A stretch of 64,000 nucleotides of DNA from Atlantibacter subterraneus (GCF_007570865.1 NZ_VLPS01000008.1:1-64000); one strand, 5' to 3'. Counted from the stretch's first letter, positions 24,501 through 37,477 are shown. Notes: generated from the letters alone by a model not told the origin. A program made the numbers and translations.

Positions 24501-27047
24501 ATGAGCAAAGTCAAACTGGCTATAATCGGTAACGGGATGGTAGGCCATCGTTTTATTGAGGATCTTCTCGATAAAGCTGACGCCAGCCAGTTCGACATTA
24601 CCGTATTTTGTGAAGAGCCACGTATCGCCTACGATCGTGTTCACCTCTCCTCTTACTTCTCTCACCACACTGCCGAAGAGCTCTCTCTGGTGCGTGAAGG
24701 TTATTATGAGAAGCACGGCGTCAACGTGCTGATGGGCGAACGCGCCATCACCATTAACCGCCAGGAAAAAGTGATCCACTCCAGCGCCGGGCGCACCGTC
24801 TATTACGACAAACTGATCATGGCGACCGGCTCCTATCCGTGGATCCCGCCAATCAAAGGGTCTGAAACCCAGGACTGCTTCGTTTACCGCACCATCGAAG
24901 ATCTCAACGCCATCGAGTCCTGCGCCCGTCGCAGCAAACGCGGCGCGGTGGTCGGCGGCGGTCTGTTAGGTCTGGAAGCTGCTGGCGCGCTAAAAAACCT
25001 CGGCGTGGAAACCCACGTGATTGAATTCGCACCGATGCTGATGGCTGAACAGCTCGATCAGATGGGTGGCGAGCAGCTGCGTAAGAAAATAGAAAGCCTG
25101 GGCGTGAAAGTCCACACCAGCAAAAACACTCAGGAAATCGTTCAGAGCGGCAAAAGCGCGCGTAAAACCATGCGCTTTGCTGACGGCAGCGACCTGGAAG
25201 TCGATTTCATCGTGTTCTCCACCGGTATTCGCCCGCGCGACAAGCTGGCGACCCAGTGCGGCCTGGCCGTTGCGCAGCGCGGCGGTATTGTGATTAACGA
25301 CAAATGCCAGACTTCCGATCCGGATATTTACGCCATCGGCGAGTGCGCCAGCTGGCACAACCGCGTGTATGGCCTGGTAGCACCAGGCTATAAAATGGCT
25401 CAGGTGGCGGTTGACCATATCCTCGGCCACACTAACGCCTTTGAAGGTGCCGATCTCAGCGCCAAGCTGAAACTGCTGGGCGTGGACGTTGGCGGCATCG
25501 GCGATGCCCATGGTCGCACCCCAAACTCCCGCAGCTATGTATTCCTGGACGAAAGCAAAGAAACCTACAAGCGCCTTATCGTCAGCGAAGACAACAAAAC
25601 CCTGCTGGGCGCGGTGCTGGTGGGCGACACCAGCGATTACGGTAACCTGCTGCAACTGGTGCTGAATCAAATCGAACTGCCGGAAAACCCGGATGCATTG
25701 ATCCTGCCAGCGCACGCCAGCCAGGGTAAACCGGCTATCGGTGTGGATAAACTGCCGGACAGCGCGCAAATCTGCTCCTGCTTCGACGTCACCAAAGGCA
25801 TGCTGATCTCTGCTATCAACAAAGGCTGCCACACCGTGGCGGCGCTGAAAGCGGAAACCAAAGCCGGTACCGGCTGCGGCGGCTGTATCCCGCTGGTGAC
25901 CCAGGTGCTGAACGCCGAGCTGGCGAAACAGGGCATCGAAGTCAGCCACAACCTGTGCGAGCACTTCGCGTTCTCCCGTCAGGAGCTGTATCACCTGATC
26001 CGCGTTGAAGGCATCAAAACCTTCGACGAGCTGCTGGCGAAATACGGTAAAGGCTACGGCTGTGAAGTCTGTAAACCTACCGTGGGCTCGCTGCTGGCGT
26101 CCTGCTGGAACGAATACATCCTGAAACCGAAGCACACCCCGCTTCAGGATACTAACGACAATTTCCTGGCGAACATCCAGAAAGATGGCACCTACTCGGT
26201 GATCCCACGCTCTGCGGGTGGGGAAATCACGCCGGAAGGGCTGATGGAAGTGGGCCGTATCGCTCGCGAATTCAACCTGTACACCAAAATCACCGGTTCT
26301 CAGCGTATCGGCCTGTTCGGCGCGCAGAAAGACGACCTGCCGGAAATCTGGCGTCAGCTGATTGAAGCGGGCTTCGAAACCGGCCATGCCTATGCCAAAG
26401 CGCTGCGTATGGCGAAAACCTGTGTAGGCAGCACCTGGTGCCGCTACGGCGTGGGTGACAGCGTGGGCTTCGGCGTCGAGCTGGAAAACCGTTACAAAGG
26501 CATCCGCACTCCGCACAAAATGAAGTTTGGCGTTTCCGGCTGTACCCGTGAATGTGCCGAAGCACAGGGTAAAGACGTGGGCATCATCGCCACCGAAAAA
26601 GGCTGGAACCTGTACGTATGCGGCAACGGCGGCATGAAACCGCGTCATGCGGATCTGCTGGCGGCGGACCTCGATCGCGACACCCTGGTGCGTTATCTGG
26701 ACCGCTTTATGATGTTCTACATTCGCACCGCTGACAAACTGACCCGTACCGCGCCGTGGCTGGATAACATGGAAGGCGGCATCGACTACCTGAAGAGCGT
26801 AATCATCGACGACAAACTGGGCCTGAACTCCCAGCTTGAAGCCGAAATGGCCCGCCTGCGTGACGCCGTGGTCTGCGAATGGACCGAGACGGTGAACGAT
26901 CCGGCTGCCCAGGTTCGCTTCCAGCACTTCATCAATAGCCCGCTTCGCGACCCGAATGTTCAGGTGGTTTCCGAGCGTCAACAGCATCGTCCGGCCACGC
27001 CGTATGAACGTATCCCGGTCACCTTTGTGGAGGAGGAAACCGTATGA
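24501..27047 (+). CDS. nirB: NADH-dependent nitrite reductase large subunit
   Basis: Cytoplasmic siroheme enzyme reducing nitrite to ammonia with NADH, 848 residues. It has an N-terminal FAD/NAD(P)-disulfide-type domain (GNGMVG, residues 10-15, and VVGGGLLGLEAAG). A BFD-like [2Fe-2S] region follows (ICSCFDVTKG, TGCGGC; about 420-465). The C-terminal siroheme-[4Fe-4S] domain has ligands CVGSTWC and CTREC. The gene overlaps nirD (ATGA) and is driven by an FNR/NarL promoter. Confidence 0.98.
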   Translation: MSKVKLAIIGNGMVGHRFIEDLLDKADASQFDITVFCEEPRIAYDRVHLSSYFSHHTAEELSLVREGYYEKHGVNVLMGERAITINRQEKVIHSSAGRTVYYDKLIMATGSYPWIPPIKGSETQDCFVYRTIEDLNAIESCARRSKRGAVVGGGLLGLEAAGALKNLGVETHVIEFAPMLMAEQLDQMGGEQLRKKIESLGVKVHTSKNTQEIVQSGKSARKTMRFADGSDLEVDFIVFSTGIRPRDKLATQCGLAVAQRGGIVINDKCQTSDPDIYAIGECASWHNRVYGLVAPGYKMAQVAVDHILGHTNAFEGADLSAKLKLLGVDVGGIGDAHGRTPNSRSYVFLDESKETYKRLIVSEDNKTLLGAVLVGDTSDYGNLLQLVLNQIELPENPDALILPAHASQGKPAIGVDKLPDSAQICSCFDVTKGMLISAINKGCHTVAALKAETKAGTGCGGCIPLVTQVLNAELAKQGIEVSHNLCEHFAFSRQELYHLIRVEGIKTFDELLAKYGKGYGCEVCKPTVGSLLASCWNEYILKPKHTPLQDTNDNFLANIQKDGTYSVIPRSAGGEITPEGLMEVGRIAREFNLYTKITGSQRIGLFGAQKDDLPEIWRQLIEAGFETGHAYAKALRMAKTCVGSTWCRYGVGDSVGFGVELENRYKGIRTPHKMKFGVSGCTRECAEAQGKDVGIIATEKGWNLYVCGNGGMKPRHADLLAADLDRDTLVRYLDRFMMFYIRTADKLTRTAPWLDNMEGGIDYLKSVIIDDKLGLNSQLEAEMARLRDAVVCEWTETVNDPAAQVRFQHFINSPLRDPNVQVVSERQQHRPATPYERIPVTFVEEETV

Positions 27048-27370
27048 GCCAGTGGATTAACATCTGCCCAATCGACAAGATCCTGCCTGCAACCGGCGTG
27101 TGCGCCCTGCTGAACAACCAGCAGGTGGCGATCTTCCGTCCTCACTCGTCTGACGACGTGTACGCCATCAGCAACATCGACCCGTTCTTCGAGGCCAGCG
27201 TGCTCTCGCGCGGTTTAATCGTCGAACACCAGAGCGAACTGTGGGTGGCCAGCCCGCTGAAGAAACAGCGCTTCCGCCTGCGCGATGGTTTGTGCATGGA
27301 GGACGAAAGCCACTCCGTTGCCCATTATGAAGCCCGCGTAAAAGACGGGCTGGTGCAGCTCAAAGCGTAA
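27044..27370 (+). CDS. nirD: Nitrite reductase small subunit
   Basis: Rieske-like small subunit of the NADH nitrite reductase, 108 residues (MSQWINICPIDKILPATGVC). As in the enteric family, it lacks the full Cys/His cluster ligands, so it is a Rieske fold without the iron-sulfur centre. Its ATG overlaps the nirB stop by 4 bases. Confidence 0.96.
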   Translation: MSQWINICPIDKILPATGVCALLNNQQVAIFRPHSSDDVYAISNIDPFFEASVLSRGLIVEHQSELWVASPLKKQRFRLRDGLCMEDESHSVAHYEARVKDGLVQLKA

Positions 27371-27377
27371 TGCCCCT

Positions 27378-27403
27378 GGGCGAGGAATCTCCTCGCCCTT
27401 TTT
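27378..27403 (+). terminator. Terminator/attenuator between nirD and nirC
   Basis: GGGCGAGGA, loop ATC, TCCTCGCCC, then TTTTT. It is a well-formed intrinsic terminator 8 bases after nirD. nirC and cysG lie downstream on the same strand, so read-through or a second promoter is expected. No other gene is convincing in 27404-27561. Confidence 0.8.
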
Positions 27404-27561
27404 AAATTTTTTCCGTCCCCGGCCTCTTTGCACGCAAAGATGTGCGGTAAACCGTGGGCGTTTTGCGTGAAGCATCGCGATAAAAACAGACCGGAAATCA
27501 TTCCGGCCGCGAACGCCAGCGCAGCCAAATTTATTATTTTCAATCTATTAGGATAACCATC

Positions 27562-28371
27562 ATGTTTACAGACACCATCAACAAATGCGCGGCCAATGCG
27601 GCGCGTATCGCCCGGCTCTCTTCCGGCAATCCGTTCGGGTTTTGGGTTAGCTCCGCGATGGCGGGTGCCTACGTCGGCCTGGGGATTATTTTGATTTTCA
27701 CCCTGGGCAACCTGCTCGACCCGTCAGTGCGTCCGCTGGTGATGGGGGCGACCTTCGGCATCGCGTTGACCCTGGTGATCATCGCCGGTTCCGAACTGTT
27801 TACCGGCCACACCATGTTCCTGACCTTTGGCGTCAAAGCGGGCACCATCAGCCACGGCCAGATGTGGGCGATCCTGCCGCAAACCTGGCTGGGCAACCTG
27901 GTGGGTTCGGTGTTCGTGGCACTGCTGTATAGCTGGGGCGGCGGTAGCCTGCTGCCGGTTGACACCAGTCTGGTACATACCGTGGCGCTGGCCAAAACCT
28001 CTGCGCCAGCGATGGTGCTGTTCTTTAAAGGCGCGCTGTGTAACTGGCTGGTTTGCCTGGCGATCTGGATGGCGATCCGCACCGAAGGCGCAGCGAAATT
28101 CCTGGCGATCTGGTGGTGCCTGCTGGCGTTTATTGCCTCCGGCTACGAGCACTCCGTTGCCAACATGACGCTATTCGCTCTTTCCTGGTTCGGCCACCAC
28201 AGCGATGCTTACACGCTTTCCGGCATCGGCCATAACCTGTTGTGGGTAACCCTCGGCAATACCTTCTCCGGTGCGGTGTTTATGGGATTAGGTTACTGGT
28301 ATGCTACGCCAAAAGCGGAGCGTCCGACTCCTGCACACATCGCAACCGTTGCGGCGAAAGCCAGCCACTAA
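27562..28371 (+). CDS. nirC: Nitrite channel NirC
   Basis: Formate/nitrite transporter (FNT) family inner-membrane channel, 269 residues with six membrane spans (segments near [15 protein letters not shown] and [13 protein letters not shown] are diagnostic). It moves nitrite, which links uptake to NirBD. A TAGGATAACC ribosome site precedes the ATG. Confidence 0.96.
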   Translation: MFTDTINKCAANAARIARLSSGNPFGFWVSSAMAGAYVGLGIILIFTLGNLLDPSVRPLVMGATFGIALTLVIIAGSELFTGHTMFLTFGVKAGTISHGQMWAILPQTWLGNLVGSVFVALLYSWGGGSLLPVDTSLVHTVALAKTSAPAMVLFFKGALCNWLVCLAIWMAIRTEGAAKFLAIWWCLLAFIASGYEHSVANMTLFALSWFGHHSDAYTLSGIGHNLLWVTLGNTFSGAVFMGLGYWYATPKAERPTPAHIATVAAKASH

Positions 28372-28382
28372 GAGGTCATGTC

Positions 28383-29747
28383 GTGGATCACCTGCCGATA
28401 TTTTGTCAGTTAAAACAGCGCCCCTGCTTATTAGTCGGTGGCGGGGACGTAGCAGAACGCAAAGCGCGCCTGCTGATGGAGGCAGGAGCCCGGGTGACGG
28501 TAAACGCGCTGGCGTTTACCCCGCAGTTTCAGGTCTGGCGTGACGAGGGCGCATTAACTCTCGCCGCCGGACCGTTTGATGCCAGCCTGATGGACGACTG
28601 CTGGCTGGTGATCGCTGCCACCAACGACGACGCGGTGAACGCTCAGGTCAGCGAAGCTGCCGAAGCGCGCCGTATTTTCTGTAACGTGGTGGATGCGCCA
28701 CAGCAGGCCAGCTTTATCATGCCGTCGATTATCGACCGCTCGCCGCTGATGGTGGCGGTCTCTTCCGGCGGCACCTCTCCTGTTTTAGCGCGCTTGCTAC
28801 GTGAGAAACTCGAATCCCTTCTGCCCCAGCATTTGGGGCAAATCGCCCACTACGCCGGGAAACTGCGCCGCCGCGTGAAGAACACCTTCGGCAGCATGAG
28901 CGAGCGCCGTCGCTTCTGGGAAAAGCTGTTTGTTAACGATCGGCTGGCGCAGTCGCTCGCTAATCAGGATGAGCAAAACGTCGCGACCATCACCGAAACG
29001 CTGTTCACGGAGCCGCTGGATAACCGCGGCGAAGTGGTGCTGGTGGGTGCAGGTCCGGGCGATCCGGGCCTGCTGACGCTGAAAGGGCTACAGCAGATCC
29101 AACAGGCGGATATCGTGGTCTACGACCGGCTGGTATCTGATGAGATTATGAATCTGGTGCGCCGTGACGCCGATCGGGTATTCGTCGGCAAGCGCGCCGG
29201 TTACCACTGCGTGCCGCAGGAAGAGATTAATCAAATTCTGCTGCGCGAAGCCCAGCGCGGCAAACGCGTGGTGCGGCTGAAAGGCGGCGACCCGTTTATT
29301 TTCGGGCGCGGCGGCGAGGAACTCGAAACGCTGATCGGCGCGGGTATCCCGTTCTCCGTAGTGCCCGGCATTACCGCCGCATCCGGCTGTTCTGCCTATG
29401 CGGGTATCCCGCTCACCCATCGCGATTACGCCCAGAGCGTGCGGTTAATCACCGGCCACCTGAAGAGCGGCGGCGAGTTTGACTGGCATAATCTGGCGGC
29501 AGAGAAACAGACGCTGGTGTTCTATATGGGCCTGAACCAGGCGGCGACCATCCAGCAAAAACTGCTGGAACACGGTATGGATGCCGACATGCCGGTGGCG
29601 CTGGTGGAAAACGGCACCAGCGTTAAGCAGCGAGTGGTCAACGGCACGCTGACGCAGCTCGGCGAGCTGGCGCAAGAGGTTGAAAGCCCGAGCCTGATTT
29701 TCGTGGGCCGGGTGGTGGCGCTGCGCGATAAATTACGCTGGTTTTAA
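28383..29747 (+). CDS. cysG: Siroheme synthase CysG (trifunctional)
   Basis: Makes siroheme from uroporphyrinogen III, the cofactor NirB needs. It is 454 residues. The N-terminal precorrin-2 dehydrogenase/ferrochelatase domain ([17 protein letters not shown]) contains Ser128 (AVSSGGTSP), phosphorylated in the Salmonella enzyme. The C-terminal SAM uroporphyrinogen methyltransferase domain starts near [16 protein letters not shown] start at GTG 28383 ([10 protein letters not shown]), after AAGAGGT and 11 bases from the nirC stop. The nearby ATG at 28378 is out of frame. Confidence 0.95.
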   Translation: MDHLPIFCQLKQRPCLLVGGGDVAERKARLLMEAGARVTVNALAFTPQFQVWRDEGALTLAAGPFDASLMDDCWLVIAATNDDAVNAQVSEAAEARRIFCNVVDAPQQASFIMPSIIDRSPLMVAVSSGGTSPVLARLLREKLESLLPQHLGQIAHYAGKLRRRVKNTFGSMSERRRFWEKLFVNDRLAQSLANQDEQNVATITETLFTEPLDNRGEVVLVGAGPGDPGLLTLKGLQQIQQADIVVYDRLVSDEIMNLVRRDADRVFVGKRAGYHCVPQEEINQILLREAQRGKRVVRLKGGDPFIFGRGGEELETLIGAGIPFSVVPGITAASGCSAYAGIPLTHRDYAQSVRLITGHLKSGGEFDWHNLAAEKQTLVFYMGLNQAATIQQKLLEHGMDADMPVALVENGTSVKQRVVNGTLTQLGELAQEVESPSLIFVGRVVALRDKLRWF

Positions 29748-31422
<1,675 letters not shown>

Positions 31423-31443
31423 CCCTGTCTGGAGAGTTGTTGC

Positions 31444-32466
31444 ATGTTGAATATTGATAAAAGCACGGTGGATTTCCTGGTAACCGAAAACATGGTCAAG
31501 GAAGTGGAGAAGGTACTTGAGAAAGACGTTCCCCGCGTGCATGCCATTGTTGATGAAATGATCGCGCGCGGCGTGGATCGCATTTACTTTGTTGCCTGCG
31601 GCTCCCCGCTGAATGCGGCGCAGACGGCAAAACATCTGGCGGACCGCTTCTCCAGTTTGCAGGTCTACGCGCTATCCGGCTGGGAATTCTGTGATAACAC
31701 CCCGCACCGCCTGGATTCGCGCTGCGCGGTGATCGGCGTCTCTGACTACGGCAAGACCGAAGAAGTGATTAAAGCGCTGGAGCTGGGCGCGGCGTGCGGC
31801 GCGCTGACCGCCGCCTTTACCAAACGCCCGGACAGCCCGATCACTCAGGCCGCCGAACATGTAGTGGCGTATGAAGCCGACTGCATCTGGGAAATCCATC
31901 TGCTGCTGTGCTACAGCGTGGTGCTGGAGATGATTACCCGCCTCGCGCCACATACCGAAATCGGTAAAATCAAAAACGATCTGCGCAAGCTGCCGCAGGC
32001 GCTCGGGCATCTGGTACGCACATGGGAAGACAAAGGGCGTCAGCTTGGCGAGCAGGCCTCCCAGTGGCCAATGATCTATACCGTTTCCGCCGGTCCACTG
32101 CGCCCGCTGGGTTACAAAGAGGGGATCGTCACGCTGATGGAATTTACCTGGACCCACGGTTCGGTGATTGAGAGCGGTGAATTTCGCCACGGCCCGCTGG
32201 AAATCGTTGAGCCGGGCGTGCCGTTCCTGTTCCTGCTCGGCAACGACGAAAGCCGTCACACCACCGAGCGCGCCATTCGTTTCGTGCGCGAGCGTACCGA
32301 TAACGTCATCGTGATCGACTATGCCGAGATCGCCCAGGGGCTGCACCCGTGGCTCGCGCCGTTCCTGATGTTCGTACCGATGGAATGGCTCTGCTACTAC
32401 CTCTCTATCTACAAAGACCATAACCCGGACGATCGTCGTTACTACGGCGGTATCGTCGAGTATTAA
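31444..32466 (+). CDS. frlB: Fructoselysine-6-phosphate deglycase
   Basis: SIS-domain enzyme of 340 residues that cleaves fructoselysine-6-phosphate to glucose-6-phosphate and lysine. SIS motifs are [20 protein letters not shown] (about residue 40) and [16 protein letters not shown] (about 240). It lies 21 bases after frlA. Confidence 0.94.
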   Translation: MLNIDKSTVDFLVTENMVKEVEKVLEKDVPRVHAIVDEMIARGVDRIYFVACGSPLNAAQTAKHLADRFSSLQVYALSGWEFCDNTPHRLDSRCAVIGVSDYGKTEEVIKALELGAACGALTAAFTKRPDSPITQAAEHVVAYEADCIWEIHLLLCYSVVLEMITRLAPHTEIGKIKNDLRKLPQALGHLVRTWEDKGRQLGEQASQWPMIYTVSAGPLRPLGYKEGIVTLMEFTWTHGSVIESGEFRHGPLEIVEPGVPFLFLLGNDESRHTTERAIRFVRERTDNVIVIDYAEIAQGLHPWLAPFLMFVPMEWLCYYLSIYKDHNPDDRRYYGGIVEY

Positions 32467-32518
32467 TTCCCTCGCCCGGCCTCCGTGCAGGCCGGGCATC
32501 ACAGCAAGGAGCAGGAAG

Positions 32519-33349
32519 ATGAAAACGGGTATGTTTACCTGCGGGCATCAGCGTTTACCGCTGGAGCACGCGTTTCGCGACGCGCATGAATTAGGGTATG
32601 ACGGGCTGGAACTGTGGGGTGGTCGACCCCACGCTTATGCGCCGGATCTCAACGCGGGCGGCATTAAGCACGTTAAAGAACTGGCGCGGGTGTATCAGAT
32701 GCCAATCATCGGCTACACCCCGGAAACCAACGGCTATCCGTACAATATGATGCTGGGCGATGAGCGGATGCGCCGCGAAAGCCTGGATATGATCAAGCTC
32801 GGTATGGATATGGCGAAAGAAATGGACGCCGGATTCACGCTGATTTCCGCTGCTCACGCCGGCTATCTCACGCCGCCTGACGCCATCTGGCAGCGGCTGG
32901 CGGATAATCTGCGCGAACTCTGCGATCATGCAGAAGACATCGGCATGGATCTGCTGCTGGAACCGCTGACGCCGTATGAGTCCAACGTGGTGTGCAACGC
33001 CAACGATGTGTTGCGCGCGCTGGCGCTGGTGCCCTCGCCGCGCCTGTTCAGCATGATTGATATCTGCGCCCCGTTTGTCCAGGGCGAGCCGGTGATGAGC
33101 TATTTCGCTAAGCTGGGCGACAAGCTGCGCCATCTGCATATTGTCGACAGCGACGGTGCCAGCGACAGCCACTACATTCCGGGGGAAGGCAAAATGCCGC
33201 TGCGCGAGTTAATGCGCGATATTATCGACAGCGGGTATAACGGCTACTGCACTATTGAACTGGTAACGATGTATATGAACGAGCCGCGGCTTTACGCCCG
33301 CCAGGCGCTGGCGCGTTTTCGCGAGCTGCTGCCACAGGAGGCGCAATGA
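32519..33349 (+). CDS. frlC: Fructoselysine 3-epimerase
   Basis: Sugar-isomerase-type TIM barrel of 276 residues that interconverts fructoselysine and psicoselysine. Likely divalent-metal ligands by my count are Glu148 (LLLEPL), Asp181 (MIDICAP), His207 (HLHIVD) and Glu247 (TIELVT). It overlaps frlD by 4 bases (ATGA). Confidence 0.94.
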   Translation: MKTGMFTCGHQRLPLEHAFRDAHELGYDGLELWGGRPHAYAPDLNAGGIKHVKELARVYQMPIIGYTPETNGYPYNMMLGDERMRRESLDMIKLGMDMAKEMDAGFTLISAAHAGYLTPPDAIWQRLADNLRELCDHAEDIGMDLLLEPLTPYESNVVCNANDVLRALALVPSPRLFSMIDICAPFVQGEPVMSYFAKLGDKLRHLHIVDSDGASDSHYIPGEGKMPLRELMRDIIDSGYNGYCTIELVTMYMNEPRLYARQALARFRELLPQEAQ

Positions 33350-34131
33350 AACGGCTGGCTACGGTAGGCGATAACTGCGTGGATATCTATCCCCAGTTGG
33401 GCAAAGCGTTTTCCGGCGGCAACGCCGTTAACGTGGCGGTCTACAGCACGCGTTACGGGATGCAACCCGCCTGCGTCAGTTGGGTAGGTGAAGACGATTA
33501 CGGCACCATGCTGCGCCGCGATCTGGCGCAGCATGGCGTGGATATCTCTCATCTGCGGGTGATGCCCGGCGTAACGGCACAAACTCAGGTGGAGCTGCGC
33601 AATAACGATCGTATTCTCGGCGACTATACCGAAGGCGTGATGGCGGATTTCAGCGTCGACGAGCAGGAGCTTGCGTGGCTCCAGCAATTCGACATTATCC
33701 ATTCCGCCATCTGGGGCCATGCGGAGTCCGCCTTCCCTGCGCTGAAGGCGGCAGGCAAAATCCTGTCTTTTGATTTTGCCGACAAATGGGAAAGCCCGCT
33801 GTGGCGCACGCTGCCGGAACACCTTGATTACGCTTTTTCCTCGGCAAATGAAGAAAACCCGTGGCTGCGCGACCGGCTGCAAACCATCGTGCAGTGCGGC
33901 GCGGGGACGGCGATCGCCACGCTCGGCGAAAACGGCAGCCTGGCATGGGACGGCACACAGTTCTGGCGAATGCCGCCGCAACAGGTTGAGGTGGTGGATA
34001 CCATGGGGGCCGGGGATTCCTACATTGCCGGGTTCCTGTGCGCTATCGCCAGCGGGTTGCCGCTACAGGACGCCATGAAACAGGGCACCGAGTGCGCCGC
34101 GCGCACCATTGGCTATCATGGTGCCTGGTAA
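33346..34131 (+). CDS. frlD: Fructoselysine 6-kinase
   Basis: PfkB/ribokinase-family kinase of 261 residues that phosphorylates fructoselysine for FrlB. It has the sugar-binding [10 protein letters not shown] (about residue 24) and the signature [13 protein letters not shown] (218-230), with Asp224 as catalytic base. Translation is coupled to frlC. Confidence 0.95.
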   Translation: MKRLATVGDNCVDIYPQLGKAFSGGNAVNVAVYSTRYGMQPACVSWVGEDDYGTMLRRDLAQHGVDISHLRVMPGVTAQTQVELRNNDRILGDYTEGVMADFSVDEQELAWLQQFDIIHSAIWGHAESAFPALKAAGKILSFDFADKWESPLWRTLPEHLDYAFSSANEENPWLRDRLQTIVQCGAGTAIATLGENGSLAWDGTQFWRMPPQQVEVVDTMGAGDSYIAGFLCAIASGLPLQDAMKQGTECAARTIGYHGAW

Positions 34132-34136
34132 GGTCA

Positions 34137-34166
34137 GCGTTGGCGTGACAATCCGCACGCCAACGC
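34137..34166 (+). other. Perfect 11-base inverted repeat between frlD and frlR
   Basis: GCGTTGGCGTG, an 8-base loop, then CACGCCAACGC, five bases after the frlD stop. No T-tract follows. It may be a terminator-like mRNA end or an operator near the frlR promoter. Confidence 0.5.
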
Positions 34167-34190
34167 CTGTTACTGATCCAAAAACGCTCA

Positions 34191-34196
34191 TATAAT
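34191..34196 (+). promoter_or_regulatory. frlR promoter -10
   Basis: A consensus TATAAT lies 36 bases before the frlR ATG. The best -35 candidate, TTACTG (34170-34175), is spaced 15 bases away, so the -35 is uncertain. Confidence 0.5.
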
Positions 34197-34231
34197 CAAC
34201 CCCACTCTTCCTACAACTTCAGGGTCGATTC

Positions 34232-34966
34232 ATGCCAGCTACGGAGCGCTACTCACATCAACTCCTTTATGCCACCGTGCGCCAACGCCTGCTTGATGAT
34301 ATCGCGCAGGGGGTTTACCGGGCGGGCCAACAGATCCCGACTGAAAGCGAGTTATGCACGCTCTATAACGTCAGCCGCATCACCATTCGCAAAGCAATCA
34401 GCGATCTGGTTAACGACGGCGTGCTGCAACGCTGGCAGGGGAAAGGCACCTTCGTGCAGAGTAAAAAGGTTGAAAACGCGCTGCTGACGGTAAGCGGCTT
34501 TACCGATTTCGGCGTCTCCCAGGGTAAACCGACCCGGGAAGAGGTGATCGAACAGGAGCGCATCAGCGCCGATCCGTTCTGCGAGCGGCTAAATATCCCC
34601 GGCGGCAGCGAGATTTTTCGCCTGATGCGGGTCATGTATCTCGACGACGAGCCGCTGTTTATCGACAGCTCCTGGATCCCGCTGTCCCGCTACCCGGCAT
34701 TTGACGAAATTTATACTGCGGGCGCGTCTACCTATAAGTTGTTCCAGGAAAAATTCGACACCCGCGTGGTGAGCGATAAAAAAACGATTGATATTTTTAT
34801 GGCTACCAAAGCCGAGGCCCAAAGGCTTAAGTGCGAACTGGGCGAGCCGCTGTTTCGCATCAGTAAAATCGCCTTCGATCAGAATGCGAAGCCGGTTCAC
34901 TACTCAGAGCTGTTCTGTCGCGCCAACCGCGTCAGCCTGACGATTGATAATCAGCGCCAGAAATAA
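34232..34966 (+). CDS. frlR: FrlR, GntR/HutC-family regulator of the frl operon
   Basis: Transcription factor of 244 residues. The N-terminal winged helix (QQIPTESELCTLYNVSRITIRKAISDL, about 25-60) is followed by a UTRA ligand domain (about 95-235). It lies 100 bases after frlD with its own -10 box and is probably the frl repressor. trpS follows convergently. Confidence 0.92.
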   Translation: MPATERYSHQLLYATVRQRLLDDIAQGVYRAGQQIPTESELCTLYNVSRITIRKAISDLVNDGVLQRWQGKGTFVQSKKVENALLTVSGFTDFGVSQGKPTREEVIEQERISADPFCERLNIPGGSEIFRLMRVMYLDDEPLFIDSSWIPLSRYPAFDEIYTAGASTYKLFQEKFDTRVVSDKKTIDIFMATKAEAQRLKCELGEPLFRISKIAFDQNAKPVHYSELFCRANRVSLTIDNQRQK

Positions 34967-34968
34967 AA

Positions 34969-34988
34969 AAGAGGGCCGAAGCCCTCTT
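34969..34988. terminator. Bidirectional frlR/trpS terminator
   Basis: AAGAGGGC, loop CGAA, GCCCTCTT, with an A-run on the left (T-run for minus-strand transcripts) and AACGTTTTT on the right. It serves convergent frlR and trpS. In K-12 the yhfS-yhfZ block lies here; it is absent. Confidence 0.8.
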
Positions 34989-35008
34989 AACGTTTTTCGC
35001 AGCCAGAC

Positions 35009-36013
35009 TTACGGCTGGGCCACAAAGCCAATCACTTCGTAGACGTGCTTCAGCGTTTCGCTGGCGCGGGCGCGGGCTTTCGCCGCGCCGTCTTTCATCA
35101 CGCTCTGCAGGAAGGCTTCGTCGTTACGGAAGCGATGATAGCGCTCCTGCAGCTCGGTCAGCATGCCGGAAACCGCTTCCGCGACTTCGCCTTTCAGATG
35201 GCCGTACATTTTGCCTTCGAAATGCTGCTCCAGCTCCGGAATGCTCTGGCCGGTGACGGCGGAAAGAATGTCCAGCAGGTTGGAAACACCGGCTTTGTTC
35301 GCCACGTCGTAGCGCACCACCGGCGGCTCGTCGGAATCGGTGACCGCGCGTTTAATTTTCTTCACCACCGACTTCGGATCTTCCAGCAGGCCGATCACGT
35401 TATTGCGGTTATCGTCAGACTTGGACATCTTTTTGGTCGGCTCAAGCAGCGACATTACGCGCGCGCCGGACTTCGGAATAAACGGCTCCGGCACTTTAAA
35501 CACCTCGCCATACAGGGCGTTAAAGCGCTGGGCGATATCGCGGCTCAGCTCCAGATGCTGTTTCTGGTCTTCACCCACCGGCACCTGGTTGGTTTGATAC
35601 AGCAGAATATCCGCCGCCATCAGCACCGGGTAATCGAACAGCCCGGCGTTGATGTTCTCCGCGTAACGCGAAGATTTATCTTTAAACTGGGTCATGCGGC
35701 TCAGCTCACCGAAGTAGGTGTAGCAGTTCAGCGCCCAGGCCAGCTGCGCGTGTTCCGGCACGTGCGACTGAACGAAGATAGTGCTTTTTTCCGGGTCGAT
35801 ACCGCAGGCCAGATACAGGGCCAGGGTGTCCAGGGTAGCTTTACGCAGCGCAGCCGGGTCCTGCCGGACGGTGATGGCGTGCTGATCGACGATGCAATAG
35901 ATGCAGTGGTAGTCGTCCTGCATGTTGACCCACTGACGGAGTGCACCCATGTAGTTGCCGATAGTCAGTTCACCTGAGGGCTGTGCGCCACTAAATACGA
36001 TGGGCTTACTCAT
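35009..36013 (-). CDS. trpS: Tryptophanyl-tRNA synthetase
   Basis: Class-I aminoacyl-tRNA synthetase, 334 residues. The HIGH-type motif is in [14 protein letters not shown] (residues 12-25) and KMSKS lies near residue 195 ([11 protein letters not shown]). It overlaps gph by 8 bases and is the last gene of the aroK-aroB-damX-dam-rpe-gph-trpS series. Confidence 0.98.
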   Translation of the reverse strand: MSKPIVFSGAQPSGELTIGNYMGALRQWVNMQDDYHCIYCIVDQHAITVRQDPAALRKATLDTLALYLACGIDPEKSTIFVQSHVPEHAQLAWALNCYTYFGELSRMTQFKDKSSRYAENINAGLFDYPVLMAADILLYQTNQVPVGEDQKQHLELSRDIAQRFNALYGEVFKVPEPFIPKSGARVMSLLEPTKKMSKSDDNRNNVIGLLEDPKSVVKKIKRAVTDSDEPPVVRYDVANKAGVSNLLDILSAVTGQSIPELEQHFEGKMYGHLKGEVAEAVSGMLTELQERYHRFRNDEAFLQSVMKDGAAKARARASETLKHVYEVIGFVAQP

Positions 36014-36767
36014 TTGTTAATTCCTGATTTTCACTGTGGGGAAGCCCAAGTGCGGGCAGAATGTCTTTGAAGTGATGGAACACCACGTCAGGGTTGCTCA
36101 GTTCAATCGCTTCGCCGTAGTTGTAACCGTAGGTCAGGCCGACGGAACGGCAGCCTGCGGCAGACGCAGCCAGAATATCATTGCGCGAATCGCCGACAAA
36201 CAGCAGTTCGCCTGGTGCCATGCCTAATTTTTCCGCCACCAACAGCAGCGGCTCCGGGTGCGGTTTCTTATTCTTCACATCGTCGCCGCCGATCACCACG
36301 GTAAAGTATTTGGCGATATCCAGCGCTTCCAGCAGCGGCGCGACAAACGGCGTCGGCTTGTTGGTCACCAGCGCCATTGGAATATCATTTTCCGCCAGGG
36401 CGCTCAGGGTCGTGGCCACGTCCGGGAACAGCGCGCTACCTTCATCCACCGCATCGGCGTAGAAGCGGTCGAACAGCTTGCGCAGCATGCGTACACGATC
36501 GGCATGCGGGATATCCGCGTCTTCAACCGCCGGTTTACCCGACGCCGCACGCTGTATATCGCGCTCCTGGCGCGCCCAGGTCAGGGCGCGTTCCACCAGC
36601 ACATCCGCGCCGTTGCCAATCCAGGTAATTACCCGCGCCTCACCGGCCTGGGGTAATTCCAGCGCATACAGCGCCATATCCACCGCCGTGGCCAGGCCCG
36701 GCGCGCTGTCGACCAGCGTACCGTCCAGATCGAACGCCACGCCGCGAATATTATTAAACTTATCCAT
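36006..36767 (-). CDS. gph: Phosphoglycolate phosphatase
   Basis: HAD-family phosphatase that removes 2-phosphoglycolate formed in DNA repair, 253 residues. Nucleophile Asp13 is in [11 protein letters not shown]; motif II is LVTNKP and motif IV is VGDSRNDI. It overlaps both rpe and trpS by 8 bases. Confidence 0.97.
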   Translation of the reverse strand: MDKFNNIRGVAFDLDGTLVDSAPGLATAVDMALYALELPQAGEARVITWIGNGADVLVERALTWARQERDIQRAASGKPAVEDADIPHADRVRMLRKLFDRFYADAVDEGSALFPDVATTLSALAENDIPMALVTNKPTPFVAPLLEALDIAKYFTVVIGGDDVKNKKPHPEPLLLVAEKLGMAPGELLFVGDSRNDILAASAAGCRSVGLTYGYNYGEAIELSNPDVVFHHFKDILPALGLPHSENQELTNE

Positions 36768-37437
36768 GGCTTACCTTTGCCAGTTCACGACGCATCTCAT
36801 CGATAACCGCTTTGTAATCCGGGGCGTCGAACACTGCCGAGCCCGCAACAAACATATCCGCGCCTGCGGCGGCGATTTTACCAATGTTGGAGGCTTTGAC
36901 GCCGCCATCCACTTCGAGACGAATATCATAACCCGAGGCGTCAATGCGTTGACGCACTTCGCGCAGCTTATCCAGGGTGTGCGGAATAAAAGACTGGCCA
37001 CCGAAACCGGGGTTAACCGACATCAGCAGGATCACATCCAGCTTATCCATTACGTGATCGAGATAGCTAAGCGGCGTCGCCGGGTTAAACACCAGGCCCG
37101 CTTTACAGCCGTGCTCTTTGATCAGCTGTAAAGAGCGATCCACATGCTCGGAGGCTTCCGGATGGAAGGTGATATAGCTGGCACCCGCCGCGGCGAAATC
37201 AGGAATAATGCGGTCCACCGGTTTCACCATCAGATGCACATCAATCGGCGCGGTGATCCCGTATTTGCGCAGCGCCTTCAGCACCATCGGGCCGATGGTT
37301 AAATTCGGCACGTAGTGGTTATCCATCACGTCGAAATGAACGACATCGGCACCAGCGGCCAACGCAGCGGCGGTATCCTCACCCAGACGGGCAAAATCGG
37401 CCGACAGAATCGAGGGGGCAATCAAAAACTGTTTCAT
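36760..37437 (-). CDS. rpe: Ribulose-phosphate 3-epimerase
   Basis: Pentose-phosphate-pathway TIM-barrel enzyme, 225 residues. It contains [12 protein letters not shown] (metal ligands), [17 protein letters not shown] and EVDGGV. I start at ATG 37435-37437 ([11 protein letters not shown]), which gives the family length; the longer open frame has no support. Confidence 0.97.
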   Translation of the reverse strand: MKQFLIAPSILSADFARLGEDTAAALAAGADVVHFDVMDNHYVPNLTIGPMVLKALRKYGITAPIDVHLMVKPVDRIIPDFAAAGASYITFHPEASEHVDRSLQLIKEHGCKAGLVFNPATPLSYLDHVMDKLDVILLMSVNPGFGGQSFIPHTLDKLREVRQRIDASGYDIRLEVDGGVKASNIGKIAAAGADMFVAGSAVFDAPDYKAVIDEMRRELAKVSHG

Positions 37438-37477
37438 CCGCTTCTCCATAAGTGTGTTGTGCGGCGGGCGAAACGGC

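Noticed and set aside
24990-26987. 665-codon minus-strand frame opposite nirB
   Set aside because: It is an open antisense frame caused by codon bias in nirB. There is no recognisable domain or start signal.
27325-27543. Minus-strand open frame between nirD and nirC whose start looks like a signal peptide (MKIINLAALAFAAGMISG)
   Set aside because: It overlaps the nirD 3' end, has no ribosome site, shows no family resemblance after the hydrophobic start, and contains the nirD terminator hairpin.
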